64,000 nucleotides of DNA from Acridotheres tristis. Taxonomy: Eukaryota; Chordata; Aves; Passeriformes; Sturnidae. A program made the position numbers and the translations under genes. The notes under the pieces were generated by a model. It made no database searches. It saw nothing but the letters and a program-made list of their open reading frames with translations, and was not told where the DNA came from. How positions within the stretch are numbered: position 1 is the stretch's first letter; every line of letters starts with the position of its first letter. Location: positions 7,352,463 through 7,416,462 of the forward strand of contig CM072895.1 of the NCBI GenBank assembly GCA_037013685.1, written 5' to 3'. This document shows positions 49,871 to 61,975 of the stretch, one piece after another.

Positions 49871-51311
49871 GAGGGCTCTAACAGTCCTGTCTCCTGTGGA
49901 TGTTTGCATTCTCAATGCATTTATTTACATTAGGGTTGTTTGTGCTGTATTATGGCTGATTGAACCAAAGTCTCTTGGAGAGCAAAGTGCTTTTATTTTG
50001 ACATTTTCACATGGAAGTCAGCCATCACCTCTATAAGGAGAGTAAGCAAGATTTATGATGGGAATATTGATTTCCTTTATACTCTGGTATAAAATATATC
50101 TAAGCACAAAAGATAAGCTACGTCTCTTTGTTTGCTCCTTCTTGCCATCTGATGTCAGGACTTGCTGGAAGTGCCTTGATATTTTAAATCATAATGCAGC
50201 GAGGAAGGCAATTTGGGGGTCTGTACATCTTTATATGTGTAGCTAAAACCCTTAGAGGGTGAAAGCTTCAGCCAGACTGGACTGTGAACCTGGTGGAAGG
50301 GGGAAATGCTTTCCATCAGCCCAGAGGTTCCTGTCTCTACACCAGCTCTTTATTCTGCCCTTAATGTGTTGTGTAGGCCAGGGCAGGACCCTCCAGAGAT
50401 GAGAAAATTGTCTGTGCTCCTCTGCTCCAGTTCAACAATGGCCAGACTGGGTTTTTGAGGACATGGTTATGCCTCTCTACTCCTGTGTCTGCCATGAAGA
50501 AGCTGGAGAGGGATGGAGCTCCCAGCTGTTGTTACCAGCCCCGTGTCCTATCCAGGGGTTGCTGGTCTGAACACAGCATTTGAGCCCGATTTTCCAAAGG
50601 CTTCCAGGACATGGTCCATGTGCAGTTTTAGCCCTGGCCACGCTGAAGCTGTGAGCTGTGTCTGGCTCCTGCTAATGTGGCTGACAAACATCTCTGCAAG
50701 GAGAGCATGATCAGCCCAACAAGCAAAAAAGTCTCTTCAGGATTTGAGTCCTGGTCATTTGGTTCCTTCATCCTTTGCTTCATTTATTATGGGTCTGATC
50801 TTTTTTTTCTAGGTAAGATCACCGAGGTAGGAACAACGTGGACACAAAATCAAATAACCATGTTTACAATACTGTGACTTTTTGCCGTTTGCCAATTTGC
50901 AAAAACTTATTGAATGCATTGAAGATAGCTGGCATTAATAATGTACCAACCCCACATTTTCTCCTCCTGTCTTTGGATCTCTCCTCATTACATATATTGC
51001 TTGACCTTAAAAAGAGAATGAGTAATATATTCCTGGAATAGAAAGTCTTTCTACTCTGGGTTCAAACTGAAAATGGAATCCAGCTCACAAACCAGAAATT
51101 CATTATTATATCCAACATTTATGTATCACAGGGTGCTACATGCTTTACTATTCCTTATTGGAAACCACCAACAAAAGAGAGTAATATCAGTTAACCTTGA
51201 AGTAAATTAATTTGGGAACCTAAGTACATCCTTTTGTGACTCTCCTTAGTTAACGTGTACTATGAATAGGAAAATAACAAAACCATGCGGATCTGATTAC
51301 TCTAAATAATC

Positions 51312-51324
51312 CCACTAGGGGGTG
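51312..51324 (+). promoter_or_regulatory. CTCF-like binding motif
   Basis: 'CCACTAGGGGGTG' agrees with the vertebrate CTCF core (CCASYAGRKGGCR) at 12 of 13 positions, the exception being T for C near the end. It stands in otherwise AT-rich sequence, where such a G-run is conspicuous. CTCF binds this motif through its zinc fingers, and orientation matters for loop formation. Here the core reads on the + strand. A 64-kb window can contain a chance match, and occupancy cannot be judged from sequence. Confidence 0.5.
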
Positions 51325-54300
51325 CAACAGAGTAAATTATTTCTTTCATGCAAATGTGTTAAACTTCCTGAGAATCAGAATTATTCCTTGTAACTGAGCC
51401 AGCTCCAAGAGTGACTGAAGCTCGAAATGTGAAGTATTGTCTGCCTGCTATTCCTCGGTCATCAGGGCTAAGGCATCAAGGCAATTCTGTTGGTAATCAG
51501 GCACTACCTGAAGCAGGGAGCTTTATTCTGAATTGTTCCCTTGAGGAGCCTGTGCTCTGTGTGACAAGAGGAAGACAGAATTATCCCTGTTTGCTCTGGA
51601 ATTAGAGATGTTTATAGTTTTCATATGGAAATATCTGATACGTCTATTTTTCTGAAACAGGCCTGTCTCTTTTTAATTTTATTATTATTTTTTAATTTGG
51701 AGATGATATGAATGGCAGAAATATCAAGTAAGAGCCATTTGATGTTTCAGTTTCTTGCTGCTTTGTTTTTATCATGCTTAATTTCCATGCTACGCTTTGA
51801 TGCCGTGCACCCATTTTTAGCTGTAAACGCAGATTTCACATATTGTGTGTGTTCCAACAGAGAAAGAAAGATTTACTGGTATTCCATGAAAAAAAATTGA
51901 ATTAAAAAATCCAGATATAATTATGCAGTTGCATTCTATTTTAATGAAAGTTACAGATGGATACAGCTTCTGCTATCCAATAACAGCTGATGTGCAGCCA
52001 AGGTGTACACTGTACCAACAGGCTAACAGTGCTGAAGAATTTCTGTAAAATTGTCCTTTTTTCCCCCTGCAACATTTATCTGTAAAGAAAGTCTTTCTGT
52101 TTTTCCTTCTGTTACTGAAAAATAAAATCCCTCAAAAGCCTGTTTATAAATGAAATGACTTGCAATTTCTTGCTGGATTGACAAAATCATTGACTCATGT
52201 TAATTGTGCAGCATGAGTTAAATTCAGGTGCTGTGGCCGGATGTTTGCTTCCAGGATTCCTTGGTCAAGGGCTGCAGAGGGTTGTGTGTGGAAAAGAGCA
52301 GTTCTTGCAGGTCTTTCTGAAGACAAATATTTAATGAGAGATTGTGCAGATTATTTTGCAGTGCAGTAATTGCTTGGTGTGTGTGTATGTGCCTGTTTGT
52401 GTGTGTGTTTGTGCCACTCTGAACCCCCGGCTTTGTGTGCTATCAGAGAAAAGATAAGTTGAAATAATGTAAGGGTCTGGCGTAAATTGAAGAAATGTGG
52501 GAAATTCAGTTAAAGGCTGAAATGTCATCTTCAATTCACCCCTGCTGTATTTAGTTATTGCAGCACACTTGGTATATAAGGTCACCCACTGCTCTGAGAA
52601 GGCACTATTAGCTCTGATGTGCAGGTACAAGAGGATAAATGAAGGATGGTGTTTTGGCCCAACTTTAGAGTATTCCTGATTTCTTTCAATTTAAATGAGC
52701 CTTTTAATGAAACTTTGGCAGATTTGTCTTATAATTGAGTCTCTTCCTTCTGGACTTTTTTTCGTTTGTTTACATTAGTTTGCAAGCTTTTTATCTTGCA
52801 TGTTTATTACTTCCAAGTATTTATGAGTCTGGGTTATCAGGGTCATTCTGATGACCAGCTCTAAGTGCTACAGAGGTGCTGTTCTTTCCCTGAAGTACTT
52901 AAACAAAGATTTGGAATAACCATGGGCTAGTGTTCAACATGCAGCTGGGGTTCCACTATCATTTGAATGGGTATTTATTACATTTTTAGAAGGATTCTTG
53001 TATTGTGCAGAGCTTAATTAACTTCTCTGCTGTTCATTTTGTGAAAATGCCTTGCAGCCCAGTCTGTTCAGTAGCTCCAAACCCAAGCAAGATGCAGTCT
53101 GAAGGGAGAACTTTCATCCACCACTGCAAAACATCTGGTTGGGCCAAAGCCCTCTGACAGCATCCTCGAGGGTGGAGCTGCTGGGATCAGTTAAGGTGCT
53201 TGGAGATCCTCCTTCATCCTAAATCCACCCATATGTATATTCCCTCCTGTTTTTGAGAAGAATTTAAACAACCCTTGTCCTCTGCTTCTGAAGGCTTTGA
53301 GTGATGGGCAGTTCTGCTTTGAAGGCCAGATGGGGGTGGTTGATCTTGCTTCCCTCAGTCAATGAGAAAGGAAAGGCCAGGAGCTGGGATAATACCTTGC
53401 CCTTGCCCGGGGCAGAACTGAGAAGCCAGGAGTAGCAGTAGAAAACCCAGCAGCAGCACCTCATACGTGCACACAGAACATCTGTGCTCAACACAAGGAC
53501 TGCTAAACGATGCCTGCTTTATCATTTATCAATTTCACACTTGGTAATTAGTTTATCTTTTCATTGCTGTTTTAAGAAAGCCTGGCCTCCCACGTTCCTG
53601 GCAGCCTTTGTTCACTCCTGCCCTTGCCTGCCCTCTCCCCATCACGGCCCTTCAGCCAGAGCAGGGTCAGGGAGGCAGGCTTGGTGTGCCACAGAGCTGA
53701 GTAGCTACAAGAGTGTAAGATCAGGAGTGGAGTGGGAAGGTCCTAAAATAGATCTGCTGCCAGTGAAACACAACCTTTTTTCCTTTGTGTCGATTGTTTT
53801 GGGGCTCTTACTCCCTCTTAAGCTTTGCTAGTTCAGCTGCATGTGGGCTGTGCAAAATAGGGACAGAAGCAAAACAAACTCAAACAAAATAATAGAATTG
53901 CCACTTTCCCAGGCTGGTCACAGGTTATGCTTACAACACAAGATTAATACCTCTGCTCTGTAGTATAAAAAGGGATCTCGTAGGCTTGTCATTTCTGCTT
54001 GTTGGGGTAGAGCCAAAGAGTCATTTTACAGAGGAAGTCACAGAAATTTGATTTGATTTTGAACTACCTGGTATTCTAAGTTTTCAAACATCTATTGCTT
54101 CAGATGGCATATTGCTGTGCAGCTATCATGGTCAGGGCTAAAAAAAATAATCTTGAAATCTCTTCCAGCTTTTGGCACCTAAATCCTTTGGCATGTGGAT
54201 TCATTTAGAATAAATTGACAGTCAGATCAGCAGACCCAATATGTGCTTCATTAAGTGTTTGACAAAGACTTGTTAGGCAGTAATCAGTATATGAGGCTGG

Positions 54301-56900
54301 TGATGTTTCCTTAGTAGTAAGTATTGCAGTGTGGTACTGGGCACCCCAAAAGGTTGAGCATCTGCCATGAGAATGACTGTGCAGAACCTGCTGGAGAAGT
54401 TGGGGAGGCAGCTGCATCATCTCAGCTGTGGCTGTCCAGTAACCAAGGGCATAATCTTAATTTTCAGTAGAGATCTTTGGAAAACAATGGTATGGCAAGG
54501 AGCCAGCATGATTTTTGTGGAACTGTATTCCAGTTATAAGAATGGTGTTCTGTCCTTATGTAGAAGATGGACACAAATATCCTGGCACATATTTCAAATT
54601 GCTTGGCTTGTCCATGGGAGGATTTTTCTTTATGCAAATACCCATAGAGGTGACTGGGAGCCTGTTTGCACGTGGTCTGGTTATGTACTCTGGGGATTTG
54701 AACTTCCTACATCAGTTTGACCTGGGAAGAGCTCACTTCACAGTGGAAATGCAGGATCCAAAACATCTTTTAGTGGATAAACAAATCCCACCCTACCCAG
54801 GGACAGATAATGATTCTACATCTTTGCCAGTAACTAAGACCACCCATATTTGGAAAGCAATGCCTGGGCAAATGTTTTCTCAGTAATTTTTAGTGAAATA
54901 AAAAAAAATGGGAAGAGAGTGGATTCTGTCAATGTGTGAGCTGTACAGGCTATTGTAGACATTGTGCAGGATGCTCACTTGCAGCTATGACTTTGGCTGT
55001 AACTCCTAGGCAGTGTGTTCACCTCCTAAGGAAGGAAATCTGAACTGGATGTTGAGTGAAGTATTCTGTAAACACCAAATACACGTCAGTTAAGTGGGTG
55101 CATTGATAGGCCACTGTCTAGATAATGTCCTCTGTGATCCACTTCTGTGCTGAGACTGCACAAGGTATCACTGAAGGACAGGGAAGGGCTATTTATTAGA
55201 TGTGTAGCATCTAAATAAGAAAACATTGCTGTTTTGAAGATCAGTGCCTTGTGATGCTATGATTTGTAGGACAAAGCCAAGGCACAGATGGAAGATAGAC
55301 TTGCAGAAAAAATTTCAGGAAGGAGAAGCCAGCTTTGTCTTGAACAAACTGCATGAAATGCTGTTTCCTTTGAGATAAATGTTTCGCTTTGCACATCTGA
55401 GAAAGCCTAGTTTACTTACATCACAAAATTCTGATACTATTTAGGATTAGTATTAATAGATTTTTTAAAATAAAGGAACCTAGAAGATTTTTGTAGGTGA
55501 AGAACTCAGCTATAGTAATTGGCAGATTCTTCATTAATTAGCAGATTTCTTTTTTAAATTCTTGTGTTCCTAAGTATAGTATCAATTTTCAGGGAACACA
55601 TGGCAATCACTTGTATGTTCACATTTCCTAGAAAAATCAGTTGAATACAGTGTAAAAGGAACATTGTCTAATATGCAGAAAATTATTTGTGATTCTCTAA
55701 AATTTTAGCTGAATCTCCTAGTGCCCAATCTTTCTTCCTACTTTTTCATTTTTCTTAAAAAACACTGTTTAAAACAGTTGTATGGTACAGAGTTTATGGG
55801 GTCTGTGACAGTACAAAAAATACAAATCTTCCCATTGTGTCCATCTTTTGTAGTCCCTCCTGGAAGAGTGGCAGAATTTTTATCTCCATTGGGCAAATGT
55901 TCTGGATAAGATGTGTGGCTTAGTTTCCTGACATGTTTGCAACAAGTGACAGGAACCTCATGGCACACCTGTGTGCAAACAATCGTGTGAATTGATGCTC
56001 AATAGTATCTAAATATCAGTTTGGTCTGCCAGAAGTGCAGCATGAATTGGCAGGTTGAGAGAAGCAGAGGATGATTAAATATCTGAATGGGAACACACTG
56101 ATTGACTTAGAAAAGCTGGCTTAGTTCAGGGAAATAATTGGCAGGTGTTTTGCCCTGTTTGCTGACTTTAGAAATTTAAGAAATAATGAGAATTTGTGAG
56201 ATACCTGTAAAAACATCTGCATGTCACAGACCATACCACTAGCGCTCAGTTCAAAGACAAATATGAAAATGGCTTAGGTAGAAGAGTCTGTACAAGTTAA
56301 GGGGCTGTTAAGGAATAAAAGTAGCTCATGATGGGAGGAAAAAACAGAAGAAGAAAATGAGAGTGTGTGCTTGAATAGACAAAGATGAAATCACATGAAA
56401 TGCCACATGTGAACATTTGCAGGGTGACTGAAGCCCCATTCAGCCAGGAGTGGCAAGGAGGCTTTGTTCAGTGCCAAGTTCACTTGTTGAAAACCATGCT
56501 GTGGGAAAATGAAAATGAAGAAGAGATGAAGAGATGTTTTGGCCTTGTGATGACAATATGCACATTTTAATTGTTTGACAAATCACATGTAAATCAGGAG
56601 CAGTGAAAGGGATATAGGCTCAGTTTCAAAAATTATCTGCCTCTGAAAATTAGGTCTTCACACCCAGAAATAGAAATCTAAGGCAGAGCCCATCGAAGCC
56701 AGTGCACAGGCTGTCATCCCCGTCGTTCCATTTGGAACGCCTTTGAAAACGGGAAAATTATGGTAGAGAAGCAACAGAGAGCTCAGTTATCTGCTGCCTT
56801 TCACTTTGTCTTGTTGCCTACACAGATGCAGAATGCCAAATTTCTGCTGTTTCTCTGGCAGTGGCTTGCGTGGGTGCTCCCAGAGCTTCCTTTTCCTTAG
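51325..56900. other. Non-coding; contains a 123-codon open frame judged spurious
   Basis: The frame at 54512-54889 is open for about 125 codons and is followed by an 'aataaaaaaaaa' run, superficially like a processed gene copy. Its translation matches no family I know and overlaps another open frame of similar length. A 15-base palindrome ('actgtttaaaacagt') lies near 55766-55780. Nothing else is supportable. Confidence 0.55.
52376..52413. repeat. Interrupted GT-rich microsatellite
   Basis: GT repeats interrupted by 'atgtgcctgttt' and ending in 'gtttgtg'. It is a decayed dinucleotide repeat with no gene context. Confidence 0.9.
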
Positions 56901-56985
56901 GAGACCGTGGGACAGAGGAGAATTAGACCCATGGCCACTTCTGGGGTGTGCTGTGCACAGAGGATGCCCTGCAGCAAACAGAGAG
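56901..56985 (+). other. Candidate exon with strong splice sites, 85 bp
   Basis: The acceptor is very good ('gagcttccttttccttag' ending at 56900) and the donor is near-consensus ('agagag|gtaagtt' at 56986). Two of the three frames are open across the 85 bases. One begins 'RPWDRGELDPW' and the other 'ETVGQRRIRPMATS'. Neither resembles a family I know. Because both splice signals are better than those of other candidates and neither frame is distinctive, a long non-coding RNA exon is as likely as a coding one. A second acceptor-like site lies upstream ('ttgttgcctacacag'). Confidence 0.22.
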
Positions 56986-59900
56986 GTAAGTTATCAACAG
57001 GCAGTGCCTGGGGTCTGTGGAGCTGGGTGTTGTAGCAGAGAAGACCTCGTCAAATCAAGGATTTTGTTGAGAGGGAGTGTTAAGTGAGCCAAAAGCTACA
57101 AGAACGTTGCTGTGGGCCCCATCTGGGAAAATGCCACAGATGAGATATTGTGGGAGTATGTAAGAGGATAAGTGGTAGGAAAAATGATATCTCAACATAT
57201 ATAAATCCTCAAAAATACATGAGGGTATAAAGTCTTAATATTAATTTCAGCGATATTCAGGGGATTTTTTTAAAGTGGTACCTCTAGGGGCTGAAGTAAA
57301 TAGTCCCCCTTAGTATAAATGTTTGATTGAATTCCCAGTGTGCCAAAGTCATTGGGTATCACTACTAGTCTGGAGTTACATGAACTGAAATAATGATTTC
57401 AGTGTAATCGAATCCAGCTCAGTGCTTCAAGGCAGAAACTGATCATTTGTGGACATTGGGAAGGACATTTTCCATCCATGTGCCGGGTTGCTTAGTGGGT
57501 GAGGTGCACCATGGAAAGTGCTTGTTTAGCTTAGCTTGAATTTCCTCCACAGATCACTCAGTGGTGATTACCAAGTCCTGGACTCATCTGTTGAGGGGAG
57601 TCATTATAAACAATACTCTGGAGATCTCGCTAATGAAAAATTAATGAAAGAAGGTGAGGAAATCTCACCTGTGTTAGTTTTCTGAAAACTAACTGATGGC
57701 AGTGCTGTGAGTTAGACTTTATCCCAGGTAGGGAACAGGTATGAACCAGAACCTATCTTACACCTCTACATGGAGTATGGGTACACCAAAATCTGGGAGT
57801 GACATGAGCTGCTCAGACACACCTTGGAGAACTGGAGGGGACCTGGCTTGAAACCTCTTCCCAGCTGAGGCCCTTGGCCAGCGATCAGGGGCTTAAACTG
57901 CTACAGCCCAACCATAGAGAAATGTTCAGGGGAAACTGGGGAAAGGGAACTATGGTTCTGAGGGACTGAAGTTTTAAATTAATACAATAATTGCATTAAT
58001 TTGGTCAGGAGAGCTAGACTACAGTGCATCACTCAGTGTAGTGGCTTTTCTTGTTGCTCAGGAAGGGCAGCTCCACTGGAGCCACTCAGTGCACTAAGAG
58101 CAGCCATACAGGGAGATTGTGGCCAGCTAATGCATGATCACATCATGCCTTCCTTTTTACTGATTTTCTCAGAGGGCAAAACCTCGGAAGCTAGTCTTGA
58201 GAATGCTGTAGACAGCTCAAGATGCTGACCCAACATGAGAGGTATTTCCTCAGGGTATCAGAAAGAAAAAAAATAAAACCCTCTCTGAAAGCCTTGGCAA
58301 AGAGAGGGAGAAAGATCTGAGAGAAATTTAGTTCGAACAGTCCCTAATTTTAACACTGGAGTGTCACATGCATAATCCAGAAGGACATCTCTTCTACCTA
58401 AAAGGGCCTCACATTCCTCCTTTTTTAAAGTCACATTCTTATTTACAGCATTTGCCTCCATGAGTGACAATACTCATAAATTCCATAACCACTGCATATA
58501 AGGAATGTGCAAATTAAGAGGAACATTTTACATTGAGCCATGGAAAAAATATGGAACCTTGTCTCCCCTCTTCTTTTAAGCCAGAGATACAGAATTCCTC
58601 AGGCAGAGGCCTTCATTAGAAATTTTCCAGCCTCTTTATATGGATCATTATTGCATTACTGTAAAATCTCCCATTGATTTCAGTCATTATGATCTGCTGG
58701 GGAAAATAACCTGCTCAAGGTTTTAAACACAGCTGTAAGCTCCAAGCAGACTGGAAAGGGACATGGAGCTGGTGGAGAAGACAGATCATTCACCTGAAAT
58801 GATCCCATGAGTGCAGCCCAGCTGGGTGGGTGGACGGCTCTGTTCCCATGCAGGACTGCCTTTGAGGCAGGGGAGAAGGGGTGGGATGATGTGGGATCCA
58901 CGTTCCAGGACAGCCACAGCTTGCTAACACAAGAGGATTGCTGTTCTGGCTGTTCTGAAAGCAGTCTCAGGGAGTGGGTACATTTTAAAAAGTGACTTGC
59001 ACTCTTCTCTGAGCCTGTAATGAGAGCAATCTGAAAAGCAAGATGACTCGTCAGAAAACATGTACTGAAGGAACAAATCTAAGCCTTGCATTTATTAATC
59101 TCAGTTACATGAGACAGACTAATGGATTAAATGTATTTGTAATGTAGTTGCCAGTTAAATTTTTCACTGACTCTGAAGATGATACGCAATTTTCCAAATC
59201 TCCCTTGTTTAAATGTATCTTCAAATCAAATATGTTGTTTCAGAGGGTGATATGAACTGGAGGCAGATGTGTGTTTATATCATTGCTCAATATGCAGATG
59301 CTGAAGAGTTTCCAGCAGTGAAATCTTTGAGAAGGAGGGTAGAAAACAGTACCCTCAGCACTGTAAAGTGTGGCTGAAGGAGAAGGGTGTTACGTGTGAC
59401 TGGCCTCAGCTCTCAGCAAGAGCTTTTCTCAAGGAGTTTTGGTGTGTGGCTCACAGATTGTAGCTGTCATGGAGCACACATCATAAAGCCATGCATTATG
59501 AATGTGTCTGTCTTCTGACTCGAGGTGCAGGAGAAGTACAAAGATAAATTAGGTCCTCCCTAGATGAAGGAATGGATGACTTTCTGAAGTCATACCAGAC
59601 AAATCTCAGGCATGCAAAGCACAGGAAAAACCTCTGGTGAAGGGCATGTGGCCTTGGTCTCTACATGGGCACATCTGGAAATTCATGGAGTTACACTGCA
59701 AATCTTTCTGCAGCCTTGATTTCTAAGTTTATATAGTGGGTAGAAGTGTGGCCCTTGCCATTCTGATTAATGAAAGACACCCAGAACACATTAATGCCCT
59801 GGAATGAGTCCAGAACCCAAGATCCAGCTGCAAGTTGCCTTGGCTAATGCAGCCTTAGTGTGAGCACACTGATGATTGAAACTACCAACTGGAGCAGATC

Positions 59901-61531
59901 TGGGGGCAAAGGTGTGAGGAGCACTAATATATCCACAAAACAGCAATTAATTAGCTGAGTGATTAGTGGTTTCTGCAACTTCTGGTTGTACTTAACCTGT
60001 AGCAGCCTTATGAGCCTTTCTCTCACTGAGAGGTGACAAGGCCATCAGCCCTGTAGATACTTTGGTGCCTTGGCTTCTGTGAGAGTCAGGTGGCTCAACA
60101 CTTTTGAGACTGACTCAAAACTCCTTCACTTATTGGATTTCAACTGCAGAACTCCTAATCAGTTGTAAATCAGATGATTCTGCTGGTATTGGTTATGAGC
60201 AATACACCTTGTCTTGGTCAAAACCAGTGCTTTTCCTCATGTGTAATGTCTCTGAAATCTACTTGTGTTTCAGTTCTCTTACAATAACAGAAGTTATTTC
60301 TTCTGTACTACAGGGCCTGCCACATGGAGAACATTCCTATTTCTATTAGTGGTGATGAGAAGTAATTAAGTCTACAGGGTGACACCATTTTCGTGTGATT
60401 TTCTTGCAAGCCTAGGAAAATGGTGAAATATATTCTGCTCTCTAGGGTCAGAACAGAGCCTAGAAATCTGGTAAACTCTCAGATTTCAAAAGCATTCACA
60501 TTTTCTTAAACTCCAGATACTAGATCAGTATAAAGTAACATTAGTGTGATTGTTGTCTTTTATTTAAATCTCTGTGGAATTCCTCAGATGTGGAAAGACT
60601 CCCTTATAGTAAAGGATGTGTCAGACATCATTTTGGTTTGTGAAAACCTGAAAGTGGTACTGACTGGAGCCCATGGACAAACTAAGGTGAACCTCTCTAA
60701 TGAGCTCTGTTTTGAAGCTAAAGGAAAATAAAAAAGAAGATAGCTATTATGTTAATATTTTATCTTTATGATCAATAATTTATGCATAACTGATTTGATG
60801 TAAAAATAAACATATCACTTTTAATTGTTCTCTTTGTTTTTCTATGGCTCTTCTATCATTTGTAGAACAGAGAGAATTTTTTCCTGTGCATGTGTGGCAA
60901 AAACAAAATGTAATATTAGTCCATGATTAAAGCTGTTTTATATGATGATAATTTAAATAATAACATGAATCTATTTCTCACAGTGTACACAATACAAGTG
61001 GATCACTATATGCTCTCTCATGTTAGCAGAGTAAGGGGACAACTTTTCATTCCCAGATTTTAGTGAATATGCCTTTAAAGCAGAAGTAAGCAAAGATGTA
61101 ATATTTCCTGTATAGCTACAAGGTTTATTTATACACCAGGAAACTTGTTGATATTTAATATTTGCTCAAAAGCCTTCAGTCCAAATTTTCACCAGCTAAA
61201 GCCACACAATTGACAAGGAGTAAAACTGAACTCAGCCACCAGGCAATTTATGACTCTACTCTGTGTTGCTGCTTTCTATGGGTAACAGCAAATGTCAGCG
61301 TGGATACACTCAGGAAACTCATCTCTTGACCCCAGAAAGAAGGCTGACCTGTCCCTTAATGGAAACCCTCTCCTTGCTGCTGAGAAGTGATTAAAGAAGT
61401 TTCTGGACTTCATCTTGACATTTCAAATGCATTTACCTTTGCTCAAATGGTCAGGCTGGAGGGGAGGGAGGTGGCTGCCACAAGCCACCACTCAGAGCTG
61501 CACTCAACTCTTTAGAAATGGTGGTGTGGTG
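56986..61531. other. Non-coding apart from the paired hairpins
   Basis: AT-rich with chance open frames of up to 81 codons. A short piece near 58660-58695 ('tctcccattgatttcagtca') resembles old amniote repeats with a 'CCCATTGACTTCAATGG' word, but it is too short to name. Confidence 0.55.
57652..57693. repeat. Two adjacent short hairpins
   Basis: The first stem is 'AGGTGAG' (57652-57658) with 'CTCACCT' (57664-57670) around a 5-base loop. Three bases on, a 21-base near-palindrome follows: 'GTTAGTTTTC' (57673-57682), one T, then 'GAAAACTAAC' (57684-57693). Two foldbacks this close together suggest a remnant of a structured or palindromic element, but no tRNA or known RNA fold is recognisable. 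Confidence 0.7.
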
Positions 61532-61975
61532 TTTGTTGGAATTAAAAATGCAAAGCATTCGCAAAACATTAGACCTCTAAATGAAAGTTCAGAAAAGAGC
61601 ACAGAATTTGACCTAAAGCCTTGAGAAAAGCTTCCAAGCTTAGGTACTAGAAGCAAGAATGTAGATTTAAAACTTAAAGCAGAGACATGTTAAGTAGAGA
61701 AAAGTTTAGCTATAGAGTTTAAGATATAAAAAAAATAAAAGTAGTTGCAAAAATAACAAAAAATCTTAAAGTAAGTCTGTGTGTCAGAACAAGATTGACT
61801 AAAAAAGTCGCACTATAATTAGATGGAGTTTTTTAGTATTAGTTTAATAATGTAAATATCTCCATTGACTGTGTTTTATTAGTTAATAAATCCTTAAAAA
61901 ACCTTGTAACCATAAGTCTTGTGACTTCTAGCCATGCTCTCAACACCTGAGACCACTGTAAGTGCCACTATTATT
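61532..61975 (+). mobile_element. Possible decayed solo LTR of an endogenous retrovirus
   Basis: An A-rich stretch runs from a 'tgttggaatt' start through a run of 'agtt/aaag'-type short repeats to 'agttaataaatcctt', which contains a poly(A) signal (AATAAA at 61885-61890). A T/C-rich U5-like part follows and ends near 'aacacctgagaccactgtaa'. The layout (TG start, A-rich U3, AATAAA, short pyrimidine-rich R/U5) resembles bird ERV LTRs. I see no convincing target-site duplication, no primer-binding site and no gag, pol or env next to it, so if it is an LTR it is solitary. The borders are guesses. Ordinary AT-rich DNA remains a real alternative. Confidence 0.3.

Larger units (their letters stand above)
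48651..51311. other. Non-coding, around the CpG-retaining segment
   Basis: Outside 49151-49253 and 49480-49870 I see no gene or repeat. A T-rich acceptor-like site at 50800-50815 is followed by two CpG-bearing donors ('ctag|gtaagat' and 'ccgag|gtagga') that are too close together to form an exon. Confidence 0.5.

Noticed and set aside
54512..54889. 123-codon open frame followed by an A-rich run, resembling a processed gene copy
   Set aside because: No family recognised, it overlaps a second open frame of similar length, and open frames of this size are expected several times by chance in 64 kb. The A-run is short and ordinary here.
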